Assembly (NCBI GenBank): GCA_038327915.1
Contig: JBBQLO010000029.1
Location: 1 to 9,521 of the forward strand
DNA from: CAIXDB01 sp038327915
GTDB taxonomy: Bacteria > Patescibacteriota > Minisyncoccia > Phycocordibacterales > DATDWN01
DNA length: 9,521 nucleotides
Reading direction: 5' to 3'
Shown here: positions 1-6,529 of the stretch, in pieces
Position numbering within the stretch: the stretch's first letter is position 1
How the letters are laid out: every line of letters starts with the position of its first letter
Notes under the pieces: model-generated
Seen by the model: the letters and a program-made list of their open reading frames with translations, nothing else
Database searches by the model: none
What the model was told of the DNA's origin: nothing
Translations under genes and position numbers: made by a program

Positions 1-133
1 AGATATTAGTACCGTCAGTGAGGAAGAGATGGATGAGATCCATTCCTTTCTCAATGACCGACCGAGAGAGTGTATTGCGTGGAGGACTGCGAACCAGTAT
101 TATGTAGAATCAACTGTCCTACTTGAGGGGTAG
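1..133 (+). mobile_element. IS30-family insertion sequence, 3' end (cut by window edge)
   Basis: This is the right end of an IS30-type element, recognised only through the transposase C-terminus it carries. Position 133 is the minimum extent. IS30 elements usually end at or a few tens of bases beyond the transposase stop, so the true boundary probably lies between 134 and about 170. I cannot place the terminal inverted repeat because the other end is outside the window. The element points toward, and almost touches, the end of the convergent small gene at 150-431. Confidence 0.6.
2..133 (+). CDS. IS30-family transposase, C-terminal 43 residues (partial)
   Basis: The frame is open from the window edge to a TAG at 131-133 and gives 43 residues. 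It contains D-I-S-T-V-S-E-E-E-M followed by L-N-D-R-P-R-E-C-I-A-W-R-T. This matches the end of IS30-family DDE transposases, where a D-F-S-x-V-[ST]-x-E-E-L stretch leads to the L-N-x-R-P-R-K-x-L-G-[FY]-x-T-P block in the last part of the integrase-core fold. That block carries no catalytic Asp; the final Glu of the DDE triad would be just upstream, off the window. The tail (about 14 residues after R-T) is somewhat divergent: the usual K-T-P-x-E-V-F reads R-T-A-N-Q-Y-Y. It is the only CDS on the plus strand and is convergent with the gene at 150-431, 16 nt away. Whether the element is intact cannot be judged. Confidence 0.72.
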   Translation, partial: DISTVSEEEMDEIHSFLNDRPRECIAWRTANQYYVESTVLLEG

Positions 134-149
134 CGGGAGGATCTCTAAT

Positions 150-431
150 TCACCGGAGAAATATACCGAGGTTCCATTTCAGTAACCTGTCGATTAGTTC
201 TGCTGTGGGAACACTTCGGGCGCTTCCCGTCAGAATATTTTCAAAAGGTACCTGAAAAAATTGTGCAACACTCTCACGAACAACAGTAATTCCCATTTTG
301 GTAAAAACCGTTGTGTGTGAGCCTTCGAGAGTCTTACTCGTTGTGGCACCTCCAGCGAGATGAAGTCTACTATCCTTAGCGTGTTTATTTACAATTATAG
401 TTATAGATTCTCTGGCCTTTTGTTCAATCAT
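150..431 (-). CDS. Small protein of unknown function (93 aa), possibly cut short by the adjacent IS
   Basis: I do not recognise this protein. The frame stays open upstream to a TTG at 494, but that start has no ribosome site and lies inside a hairpin. I chose the ATG at 429-431, which has a GAGGGAG ribosome-binding sequence 5 nt before it. The 93-residue product looks soluble and mixed alpha/beta. It has an N-terminal helix (about 2-16), a Gly/Ser/Thr-rich stretch with L-A-G-G-A-T-T-S-K-T (26-35) and G-S-H-T-T-V (38-43), and a helical second half with V-A-Q-F-F-Q-V-P-F-E-N-I-L (about 54-66) and A-E-L-I-D-R-L-L. No signal peptide or membrane segment is visible. It lies 74 nt downstream of aspS, behind a possible terminator, so it may be a separate unit. 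The stop is only 16 nt from the stop of the convergent IS30 transposase, so the last residues (N-L-G-I-F-L-R) may be junction sequence rather than the native C-terminus. Confidence 0.55.
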   Translation of the reverse strand: MIEQKARESITIIVNKHAKDSRLHLAGGATTSKTLEGSHTTVFTKMGITVVRESVAQFFQVPFENILTGSARSVPTAELIDRLLKWNLGIFLR

Positions 432-436
432 ATTCT

Positions 437-443
437 CTCCCTC
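437..443 (-). promoter_or_regulatory. Shine-Dalgarno site fixing the start of the 93-aa gene
   Basis: On the minus strand this reads GAGGGAG, ending 5 nt before the ATG at 431. It is the best ribosome-binding sequence in the window and decides between this ATG and the upstream TTG at 494. A TATAGA about 28 nt upstream of the ATG (minus strand, around 458-463) could be a -10 box, but no good -35 accompanies it. Confidence 0.55.
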
Positions 444-463
444 TATGACACTAGCATGTCTAT

Positions 464-519
464 AAAAAAAGTAAAATAAATTGATAGAATCCAAGGAGGA
501 ATATTTTATGGATTCAATC
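464..519 (-). terminator. Weak Rho-independent terminator candidate at the end of aspS
   Basis: On the minus strand, GATTGAATCC (519-510) pairs with GGATTCTATC (492-483). This gives 9 of 10 base pairs with one T-T mismatch, around a 17-nt loop that contains the aspS stop codon. Two bases later a T-rich run begins, roughly TTTATTTTACTTTTTTT (480-464). The stem is AT-rich and the loop long, so it would be a weak terminator. The position, exactly at the end of aspS, is what makes it plausible. Confidence 0.35.
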
Positions 520-1795
520 TTTTTACATCTCTTGGAATGTAGGTAACTTCTCTAATATTTTGCAGATTAAGTATTTTCATCACAATACGCCCCGGACCGA
601 TACCTGCGCCTCCGTGTGGAGGACAGCCATAAGTGAAAAAGTTGATATAATCGTGAAGTGATTCGAGCGACATGTTTTTTTCGACAGCTTGTTTTTTAAG
701 AATATCTGGTCGGTGTTCCCTTTGAGCAAGAGTTGTTATTTCAATTCCACGGTATAGTAGGTCTGCACGACGAGAATAGTCACTCCCCTCTACCAATCGC
801 ATATGGTAGAAGGCACTTTTTGATGTGTGATATTCGGTGATAAAGACGAACTCATGATTCATTTCTTTTGCAACATATTCGTACATTGCCCGTTCTTCTT
901 CTGGAGATAAGTCGTGTTCTTCCCCGCTTTCAACTCTAAGTCCCGCTAATATTTTTTTTGCTTCAATCATTGTAATTCGAGGAAATGGTCGGCTTGGTAT
1001 AGTAATATCTAATTTTGGAAATTTCTTGAGCAACATTTCAAAGCCAGAAACAATCATACCTTCTTCTGTATCCATAACATCATGATGAGACTCAATGTAG
1101 CTCATCTCAAAGTCCCATCCGGTGAATTCAGTTTGATGGCGAGCGGTAAAAGAAGGTTCGGCGCGAAACACAGGACCTATCATGAATACACGTTCAAAAC
1201 CGGAAGCCATTGCCATTTGTTTGTAAAATTGAGGCGACTGGGCAAGATATGCTTTGCGATCGAAATAATTTACAGTGAAAACTTCTGAGCCAGACTCAGA
1301 TTGAGTTGGAATTATAGATGGAGCATAGACTTGGATAAAATGATTTTCATCCCAATATTTTCGAAATCCTTTTTCTAGCTCAGTCCACACTTTAAAGATA
1401 TTTGTTTTTTCTGGTTTACGTAAATCGATCCAGCGATAGTCAAGACGAATAGGCATTTCAGTTTCCTCGTCTCCTTTGCTTACTACGGGAATTGGTAGTT
1501 CTGGATCTGCAACTGAAAGCACCTCTATGTGTTGCACATTCACTTCAAATCCGCCGGGGGCTTGTGGTGCCTCTTTAACCAAGCCAGTGAGAGTAACAAC
1601 AGACTCGTGTGAAAGATTCTTTGCAGTTTCAAATGCTGGACTTGAAATTTCGATAACTGTTTGGATAATCCCCGACACATCCCGAAGCAAGAGAAAAATA
1701 ATTTTGCTCTGTACTCTTAGAGTTTGTACAAATCCAGAGATACTGACTTCTTCTCCCGCGTGCACTTTTACATCTTTAATATATGTTCGTTTCAT
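506..1795 (-). CDS. aspS: Aspartyl-tRNA synthetase, archaeal/eukaryotic type (possibly Asp/Asn non-discriminating)
   Basis: This class IIb synthetase attaches Asp to tRNA in the cytoplasm. At 429 aa it lacks the GAD insertion of the roughly 590-aa bacterial AspRS and matches the archaeal/eukaryotic type. Residues 1-105 form the OB-fold anticodon domain (V-S-I-S-G-F-V-Q, then F-L-L-L-R-D). The catalytic domain follows, with the Asp-binding flipping region and Q-S-P-Q loop (186-189), motif 2 F-R-A-E (210-213) with R219-H220, and C-terminal R-D-V-K-R-L (422-427). Motif 3 (398-403) reads G-I-G-P-G-R, where the family usually has G-x-G-x-E-R. In the OB fold, P80 sits where non-discriminating archaeal enzymes carry Pro (discriminating ones have Lys). 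Q24 replaces the His (non-discriminating) or Trp (discriminating) of the other specificity position. If it is non-discriminating, GatCAB would have to convert Asp-tRNA(Asn). The ATG at 1795 has no Shine-Dalgarno sequence. The gene follows the ABC transporter after 36 nt. Confidence 0.93.
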   Translation of the reverse strand: MKRTYIKDVKVHAGEEVSISGFVQTLRVQSKIIFLLLRDVSGIIQTVIEISSPAFETAKNLSHESVVTLTGLVKEAPQAPGGFEVNVQHIEVLSVADPELPIPVVSKGDEETEMPIRLDYRWIDLRKPEKTNIFKVWTELEKGFRKYWDENHFIQVYAPSIIPTQSESGSEVFTVNYFDRKAYLAQSPQFYKQMAMASGFERVFMIGPVFRAEPSFTARHQTEFTGWDFEMSYIESHHDVMDTEEGMIVSGFEMLLKKFPKLDITIPSRPFPRITMIEAKKILAGLRVESGEEHDLSPEEERAMYEYVAKEMNHEFVFITEYHTSKSAFYHMRLVEGSDYSRRADLLYRGIEITTLAQREHRPDILKKQAVEKNMSLESLHDYINFFTYGCPPHGGAGIGPGRIVMKILNLQNIREVTYIPRDVKRLNP

Positions 1796-1831
1796 ATAAT
1801 AATAGTAGCATAGATAAGGGTTTATACAAAT

Positions 1832-3619
1832 TTATTTCTTAAACCTTTTGGCTTGGAGATTATACAAATTTGCATACATCCCCTTTCGTTTCATCAGTGT
1901 GACGTGACTCCCTTCCTCAATGAGCATTCCTTTGTCTAAGACAAATATAGTATTGCATTCTGAAATTGTAGAAAAATCATGAGAGATAAGGAGTGCCGTG
2001 GTGTCCTTGGATAAATTTTCAAGCGAGTCAAATATTTTTGCTTCTGATTCAGCGTCAACTGAAGCAGTCGGTTCATCGAGAATCATAACAAATGCATTTC
2101 GATACATGATTTTAGCTATGGAAAGCTTTTGTCGCTGACCCTTTGACGGTTCTTTGCCACCAAACTCTACCCCGAGTTGCTGGTTGTATGTGTCTTTCCA
2201 TTCTTCGATAAAAGTATGTGCTTGGCTTACTTGTGCAGCTTCTACTACTTTGTCAAGTCGCAACGGAGCATCTGGTTTTCCGATAGCAATAGCTTCTGCA
2301 ACTGAGAAATCATAGCTCGCATAGTCTTGAAACATGATGCCAAGGTATGACCACCATTCACTCGTTGCAATGTCTCGCAAGTCAATACCATTGACCAAAA
2401 TCCTACCTTCGCTGGGGTCATAAATACGAGCGAGTAGTTTTACAAATGTTGTCTTTCCAGCACCATTGTTCCCAACTAGGCCAATGTTGTCTCCTGCGTG
2501 TAGTGTGAGACTTACATTCCGAAGACTCCATGTATCTGTACCTTGATATTTGAAACTGACATTTTCAAAAACAATTTCCGGAGCTTTTGAGAGGTTAAGA
2601 GGAATTGGTTTTGCAGACTCAATGATGATGGGTTTTATATTGAGCAGTTCAATCATATCTTTTACGATAAAATGGTTTTCATATTGAGCCGAAATATTTT
2701 CAAGTAGTTGACTTATTGAATTTCGCACATTTGAAAGTGTGCTCATTATGTATACCACCCCTCCAACTAAAAGTTCGCCACTGACCACGTGATGTACTAC
2801 AAGAATAAGACCTCCCCCAAACCCTAAGAAAGCAACCATGTCTGTAAGAGAGGTGTGGAGCACTCTTTTCTTTTCGAGACGAATCTGAATCTGAGTGAAA
2901 CGCGACTGAATATCTCTCATCCACGTCAGAATTTTTTTGCCAGCTTGTAATAGTTTAATTTCAATGAGAGATGTTCTGTATATAATATGATATCGGAGAT
3001 CGCTCATTCGTCGGTGTTCTGGAGAATCTTTTGCCCATATACTCCAAGTTCTGCCGGCATATTTTATATCTGTAATAAATGCTGGAATAGCACTCGCAAT
3101 AACAATAAAATATACCAAAAAGTTAAAGTGAATTGCTAAAAAAGTACCGACTACGAAACTTGTTAGCGTACGTATAGTATCAAATTGAGCCGCACTCAGT
3201 TGCATAATTGGGTTTATACCATTTCGAAATGCGCGCTGGAGAAGATCCTGGAATTTTGGATTTTCGTAAGTCGCGATGTCTATTTCTTCTCTCTTTTTGA
3301 GAATTCCGAGGTCTACTTCCATTTGCATAACAAGCATTCGACGGCGGTTTACATACAGTTGGAGATTACCAACTATCGTAGGCAGAGCACTCACTACTGC
3401 GTAGAGCACAACAACATACCATGTGTCGTTGTACGTACTGGTGTGTGATGCTGTGACGATACTGTTTACCAGTCTTCCGAGGAGATATGCATTGGCATAT
3501 GGCAACGTGCCTGAAAAAATATATAGAAATAACAAAGCGAAACTTTCTTTCGGTACAAATTGAAAAGAATATATCAAAGCAAATCGCACACTTTTTAAGT
3601 ATTCTTTAGTGGTGTTCAT
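1832..3619 (-). CDS. ABC transporter, fused permease and ATPase (exporter type)
   Basis: This 595-aa half-transporter has a type IV exporter layout: an N-terminal transmembrane domain (about 15-310), then a nucleotide-binding domain (about 348-590). It would work as a dimer; no partner gene is adjacent, so a homodimer is the simplest guess. Hydrophobic segments are visible near 26-50, 66-85, 150-183 and 260-292. The ATPase shows Walker A G-N-N-G-A-G-K-T (383-390), Q-loop Q431, Walker B with L-D-E-P (514-517), D-loop S-V-D-A (520-523) and the switch His547. The signature motif is P-S-K-G-Q-R-Q (491-497) rather than L-S-G-G-Q. The fold resembles lipid, peptide and multidrug exporters; the substrate cannot be told from sequence. 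The ATG overlaps the stop of the GNAT gene by four bases (ATGA), so translation is probably coupled. Confidence 0.9.
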   Translation of the reverse strand: MNTTKEYLKSVRFALIYSFQFVPKESFALLFLYIFSGTLPYANAYLLGRLVNSIVTASHTSTYNDTWYVVVLYAVVSALPTIVGNLQLYVNRRRMLVMQMEVDLGILKKREEIDIATYENPKFQDLLQRAFRNGINPIMQLSAAQFDTIRTLTSFVVGTFLAIHFNFLVYFIVIASAIPAFITDIKYAGRTWSIWAKDSPEHRRMSDLRYHIIYRTSLIEIKLLQAGKKILTWMRDIQSRFTQIQIRLEKKRVLHTSLTDMVAFLGFGGGLILVVHHVVSGELLVGGVVYIMSTLSNVRNSISQLLENISAQYENHFIVKDMIELLNIKPIIIESAKPIPLNLSKAPEIVFENVSFKYQGTDTWSLRNVSLTLHAGDNIGLVGNNGAGKTTFVKLLARIYDPSEGRILVNGIDLRDIATSEWWSYLGIMFQDYASYDFSVAEAIAIGKPDAPLRLDKVVEAAQVSQAHTFIEEWKDTYNQQLGVEFGGKEPSKGQRQKLSIAKIMYRNAFVMILDEPTASVDAESEAKIFDSLENLSKDTTALLISHDFSTISECNTIFVLDKGMLIEEGSHVTLMKRKGMYANLYNLQAKRFKK

Positions 3620-4140
3620 CGTATTTTTTTCATCATGTGAATGCTGTCGAAATACCCTCCATCAAAATATGCAAAATTTTTTAACACTCCCACAGTTTCA
3701 AATCCAAGTTTTTTATGGAGTTCAATAGAGGCAACTTGTGAAGAAAATATTTCAGTTATTACCTGCAGTATTTCAGATCTTTGTGAAATGAGTTCAATTC
3801 TTTTTTCTACAAGTGCTCGGCCAATTCCTCTTTCACGATATTTTGGAGAAACATACAGACTGTCGAGTGATGCATTGTGTTTAAATTTTTCTTTTTTGTA
3901 TAAGTACACCCCGCCGAGTCCAATTAATTTTCCATCCTCTTCTGCAAATACGAGTATTTTTTCACCAATGAGTGCTTTTTCTAATTGCCCTTGCCAATCT
4001 GAATCTGGCTGAGCAATTGCCTCGGATAATTCATGAGTAAAGGCATTCGGCTCTCTTGTAATAGCCTCAATTTTCAAATTTTTAAATTCCTCCCAACGCG
4101 CAACTGGAAGATTGTGAACATATGTAATTTTTGAAGTCAT
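3616..4140 (-). CDS. GNAT-family N-acetyltransferase
   Basis: This 174-aa single-domain GNAT protein is predicted to move an acetyl group from acetyl-CoA to an amine. The acetyl-CoA pyrophosphate loop (motif A) is clear: L-Y-V-S-P-K-Y-R-E-R-G-I-G-R-A-L, with R102-x-x-G105-x-G107. Beta-4 (S-L-D-S-L-Y-V, 91-97) precedes it. Motif B is S-I-E-L-H-K-K-L-G-F-E (138-148), with Ser where many members have Asn. The N-terminal half (about 10-60) resembles acetyltransferases with an R-E-x-P-x-A-F opening. The substrate is unknown: an antibiotic, a polyamine or a protein N-terminus are all possible. It starts one base after the trpS stop and its own TGA overlaps the ABC transporter ATG, so trpS, this gene and the transporter are almost certainly co-transcribed. 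No strong ribosome-binding site precedes it; a GGGG lies about 13 nt upstream, within trpS. Confidence 0.88.
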   Translation of the reverse strand: MTSKITYVHNLPVARWEEFKNLKIEAITREPNAFTHELSEAIAQPDSDWQGQLEKALIGEKILVFAEEDGKLIGLGGVYLYKKEKFKHNASLDSLYVSPKYRERGIGRALVEKRIELISQRSEILQVITEIFSSQVASIELHKKLGFETVGVLKNFAYFDGGYFDSIHMMKKIR

Positions 4141-4141
4141 A

Positions 4142-5134
4142 TTAATACAACTTAACCCCGATTGTCTCTCTCACCACTTCCATTTTTTTCTCGGCTTTTT
4201 GCTTTGCACGTTTACCACCTTCGCGGAGTACGTCAAGGACATAGTCTGTGTCACTTTCGAGTTGAGCACGTTTGTCACGAAGAGGGGCAATGAATGTTTC
4301 CACTTCGGCAATGAGCATTTCTTTTGATTCTTTGTACCCGATACCGTTTGTACCATGTGCTCCCGCGTATCGTTCGCGAAGTTCAAAGAGTGCGTCACCG
4401 GAAAGGAAAAGTTTGTGTAGTTTGAAAATGTTGTCTTCGTCTGGATTTTTTGCATCGTTCACACCTTTTGAATCTGTCACAATAGACATAACAGCTTTTT
4501 TTATTTCCTCAGAATTCGCGAAAAGCGGTATAGTGTTGCCATAACTTTTTGACATTTTGCGACCGTCAGTGCCGGGTACTACAGCCACTTCAGAAATAAT
4601 TTTTGCTTGGGGTAATTTAAAAACTTCGTTTTTGAAAATATGGTTGAATTTTTGAGCCGTATCTCGAGCGTATTCGACATGTTGTTTCTGATCTTCGCCC
4701 ACAGGAACAATATCTACATCATAGAGAAGAATGTCAGCAGCCATGAGCATTGGGTAGTTGAATGTTCCAACACTAATTTCTTTTTCTTTTGCCTCGGCAT
4801 CTTTGTAGGCGTGAGCCCGCATGAGGTAGGGCATAGTGGTGATGGTGTCGAAAATCCAACCCAGTTCGGTGTGCTCTGATACATCCGACTGTTTGAAAAT
4901 GATAGATTTTTGGGGATCGAGTCCAAGAGCAAGGTAGTCAAGAGTCAAGTTGAGTATTCCCTTATGCATTTCCTCTTTGTTCTGAATAAAATTAAGTCCA
5001 TGATAATCAGCAAGCATATACAATGCGTTGTACTCATCTTGCATATCCACAAACTGCTTCATTGCTCCAAAATAGTTGCCAATATGTGGTCCACCTGTCG
5101 GTTTGACCCCTGAAAGGAGTGTTTTTTTAGTCAT
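4142..5134 (-). CDS. trpS: Tryptophanyl-tRNA synthetase
   Basis: This class Ic enzyme charges tRNA(Trp) with Trp using ATP. Numbered from a GTG at 5140 (332 aa), the HIGH-like motif is H-I-G-N (19-22), and K-M-S-K-S (195-199) follows G-T-D-G-R. The Trp/ATP pocket is seen as F-N-Y-P-M-L-M-A-A-D-I-L-L-Y and V-P-V-G-E-D-Q-K-Q-H (127-154). The helical anticodon-binding domain makes up the C-terminal third and ends in a Lys-rich helix. Length is normal for bacterial TrpRS. I prefer the ATG at 5132-5134 (330 aa) over the in-frame GTG at 5138-5140, because the family normally begins a few residues before the first strand; neither has a Shine-Dalgarno sequence. It lies 22 nt after the methyltransferase and 1 nt before the GNAT gene. 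No T-box or Trp leader is visible in that gap, which is too short to hold one. Confidence 0.95.
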   Translation of the reverse strand: MTKKTLLSGVKPTGGPHIGNYFGAMKQFVDMQDEYNALYMLADYHGLNFIQNKEEMHKGILNLTLDYLALGLDPQKSIIFKQSDVSEHTELGWIFDTITTMPYLMRAHAYKDAEAKEKEISVGTFNYPMLMAADILLYDVDIVPVGEDQKQHVEYARDTAQKFNHIFKNEVFKLPQAKIISEVAVVPGTDGRKMSKSYGNTIPLFANSEEIKKAVMSIVTDSKGVNDAKNPDEDNIFKLHKLFLSGDALFELRERYAGAHGTNGIGYKESKEMLIAEVETFIAPLRDKRAQLESDTDYVLDVLREGGKRAKQKAEKKMEVVRETIGVKLY

Positions 5135-5156
5135 GATCACAGTCTAGCAAAATATT

Positions 5157-5915
5157 TCATTTTTTCATATACACAATCCAAAAGTTGCGTTTATAGCTTC
5201 GGCTTCGCCCGCGTGTTGTTATACGGGAATAACTTGTTTTTTTCTCAATGTAAAGAATAGTAAAATATTTTTCATAGGTTGTCATAAAATCTGTCTTGCT
5301 CCAGACACGTTCAATGATACCAAGCTCGGGCATAATGTACGTATCTTGTTCGTTACCAGGAAAATGTGTCAGTAAATATTTCGCATTTTCATCTCCATCT
5401 TTACACAATGCTTTGACAAAAAAGTACCCGCCATTTTTCAAAACCCGACGTGTCTCAGCGAGGTACACTCCCCTTTCAGCTTCTGTAAGTGAATTTGAGG
5501 AAGTAACATCGATTGCAATATCAAAGAAATTGTCCTCACATGGAAATTTTTCTCCAATGCTCTGATGAAGATATTTTATGTCAAGGATGTCAAATTGTCT
5601 CTTTGATATCTTATACTCGTTTGCGATTTTAATAGCTGTTTTGGAAATTTCCAGTCCAGTTACACTTGCACCTAATTCTGCAAAATAAAAACTGTTACGA
5701 CCCGCGCCCGAACCGAGATCAATAACGTGACTGTTCTCAATGTCGGTAGTAGTTTCTAACTTCTCCAATTGTTTTACTTGCTCTCGCTCTTTTTGTTTTT
5801 TTGCAATTTTTTTCAGCCATACTACAAAACGTACCACATCACTTTGTGGTTTGTTCTCTTTGGTCAGTAGTTTTGATTCTCCATATTCTTTTTCCCACGT
5901 TTGTTCTTGGGGCAT
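5157..5915 (-). CDS. Class I SAM-dependent methyltransferase, substrate unknown
   Basis: This 252-aa protein has one Rossmann-type methyltransferase domain. Motif I is V-I-D-L-G-S-G-A-G-R-N (64-74), the SAM glycine loop. The acidic residue binding the SAM ribose is probably E89 (L-E-I-S). D-I-L-D-I (109-113) and F-D-I-A-I-D (131-136) correspond to the next two strands, and the helix-strand V-L-K-N-G-G-Y-F-F-V-K (158-168) is the usual post-motif block. An N-terminal region (about 26-58) is strongly charged and helical, with a run of Lys/Gln/Glu. The C-terminus (225-252) is basic and Arg/Ser-rich (R-G-R-S-R-S), which could bind nucleic acid, though that is only a guess. The fold resembles small-molecule and tellurite-type (TehB-like) methyltransferases. 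The ATG at 5915 has no ribosome-binding sequence. The 60-nt upstream gap is the longest within the gene series and holds a possible promoter. Confidence 0.85.
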   Translation of the reverse strand: MPQEQTWEKEYGESKLLTKENKPQSDVVRFVVWLKKIAKKQKEREQVKQLEKLETTTDIENSHVIDLGSGAGRNSFYFAELGASVTGLEISKTAIKIANEYKISKRQFDILDIKYLHQSIGEKFPCEDNFFDIAIDVTSSNSLTEAERGVYLAETRRVLKNGGYFFVKALCKDGDENAKYLLTHFPGNEQDTYIMPELGIIERVWSKTDFMTTYEKYFTILYIEKKTSYSRITTRGRSRSYKRNFWIVYMKK

Positions 5916-5921
5916 ATAAAT

Positions 5922-5937
5922 TTATTATGTAATAATA
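5922..5937 (-). promoter_or_regulatory. Possible -10 box overlapping a small palindrome, upstream of the methyltransferase
   Basis: On the minus strand TATTAT (5937-5932) could be a -10 element, with its last base about 16 nt before the ATG. It overlaps a perfect inverted repeat, TTATTA-TG-TAATAA (5922-5935). The -35 region (around 5955-5960) is only T-rich, with no good TTGACA match. In DNA this AT-rich both features can arise by chance. Confidence 0.22.
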
Positions 5938-5975
5938 CTTGATTTAATTGTAGGTAAAACAGTTGTGTTTTCTTT

Positions 5976-6488
5976 TCATTCATTTTTTTTCAAATATACG
6001 TTTTTCAATTCGATCGCTCTTTGCATAATCCTATCCCCCACTTCGCCCCAATCAAAATATTGTTTATAGTCTTTTGGATCGATCAGTTTCATTTCGGTGA
6101 TATCTGCCTCAGCGTCCATGTCTGCAATAAAATCTCCGTACGGCTCAACAATGCACATTGACCTCACTTGACGTACTACTCTTTCTGGTTCACTTACGTC
6201 CAAAAACCCGATTAGTTCTTGGTATAAAACTTTCATATTTGATTCTTCCATAACTTCTCGAATGGTTGCTTCTTCATAGGTTTCGCCGAGCTCAATTCCT
6301 CCCCCAGGCGGAGTCCAAATTCCTTTCTTTTTTGCATACACAACTACTAGTTTATTTTTATAGAAACAATATGCATGTACACCTTGCAATATAATCTTTT
6401 CTAGATTTTCTGTCGGGTTTGTGTCTTCTCGGTACTCTGTATTTAACTTCTGTCCAGAACGATTCGTAAGAGTAGATTGTATGTCCAT
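5976..6488 (-). CDS. Nudix hydrolase
   Basis: This 170-aa protein is predicted to cleave a nucleoside diphosphate linked to another moiety, with a divalent metal bound by the Nudix box. The box G-x5-E-x7-R-E-U-x-E-E-x-G-U is read at 63-85: G63, E69, R77-E78-V79 and E81-E82 are present, but Asn84 replaces the usual Gly. The P-P-G-G-G (60-64) leading into the box is typical. About 33 residues precede the fold, beyond a minimal Nudix domain, with no visible motif. The residues after the box (90-150) vary most between subfamilies and do not identify the substrate; sanitising oxidised nucleotides or a housekeeping role with NDP-sugars are options. It starts 41 nt after the kinase and has no Shine-Dalgarno sequence before its ATG. 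Confidence 0.88.
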   Translation of the reverse strand: MDIQSTLTNRSGQKLNTEYREDTNPTENLEKIILQGVHAYCFYKNKLVVVYAKKKGIWTPPGGGIELGETYEEATIREVMEESNMKVLYQELIGFLDVSEPERVVRQVRSMCIVEPYGDFIADMDAEADITEMKLIDPKDYKQYFDWGEVGDRIMQRAIELKNVYLKKNE

Positions 6489-6529
6489 TGTATTAAATTA
6501 ACAGCCACTTCGCATATTTATTTTACATA

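Noticed and set aside
104..125. TGTAGAATCAACTG resembling the IS30 terminal repeat
   Set aside because: It is in the wrong orientation for the right end of the element and lies inside the transposase frame.
432..494. Upstream TTG start giving a 114-aa version of the small protein
   Set aside because: There is no ribosome-binding site before 494, the codon lies next to the hairpin stem, and the added 21 residues are Phe/Tyr-rich without family support. The ATG at 431 has a good site.
493..546. Plus-strand AAGGAGGA (493-500) spaced 7 nt from an ATG at 508, opening a 12-codon ORF
   Set aside because: The ORF ends after 12 residues inside the antisense of aspS, no promoter precedes it, and the sequence is explained by the aspS 3' end and hairpin.
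1082..1799. Long plus-strand open frames opposite aspS, the ABC, trpS and kinase genes
   Set aside because: They are antisense shadows of well-identified genes, with no motif, ribosome site or promoter of their own.
1796..1831. Separate promoter for aspS (TATGCT on the minus strand)
   Set aside because: A -10-like hexamer exists, but no -35 at a suitable distance; in such AT-rich DNA this is not enough.
5190..5230. GC-richer patch GCTTCGGCTTCGCCCGCG near the methyltransferase 3' end, possibly an inserted repeat or frameshift
   Set aside because: The reading frame continues smoothly to a plausible aromatic/Lys C-terminus and no second copy was seen in the window.
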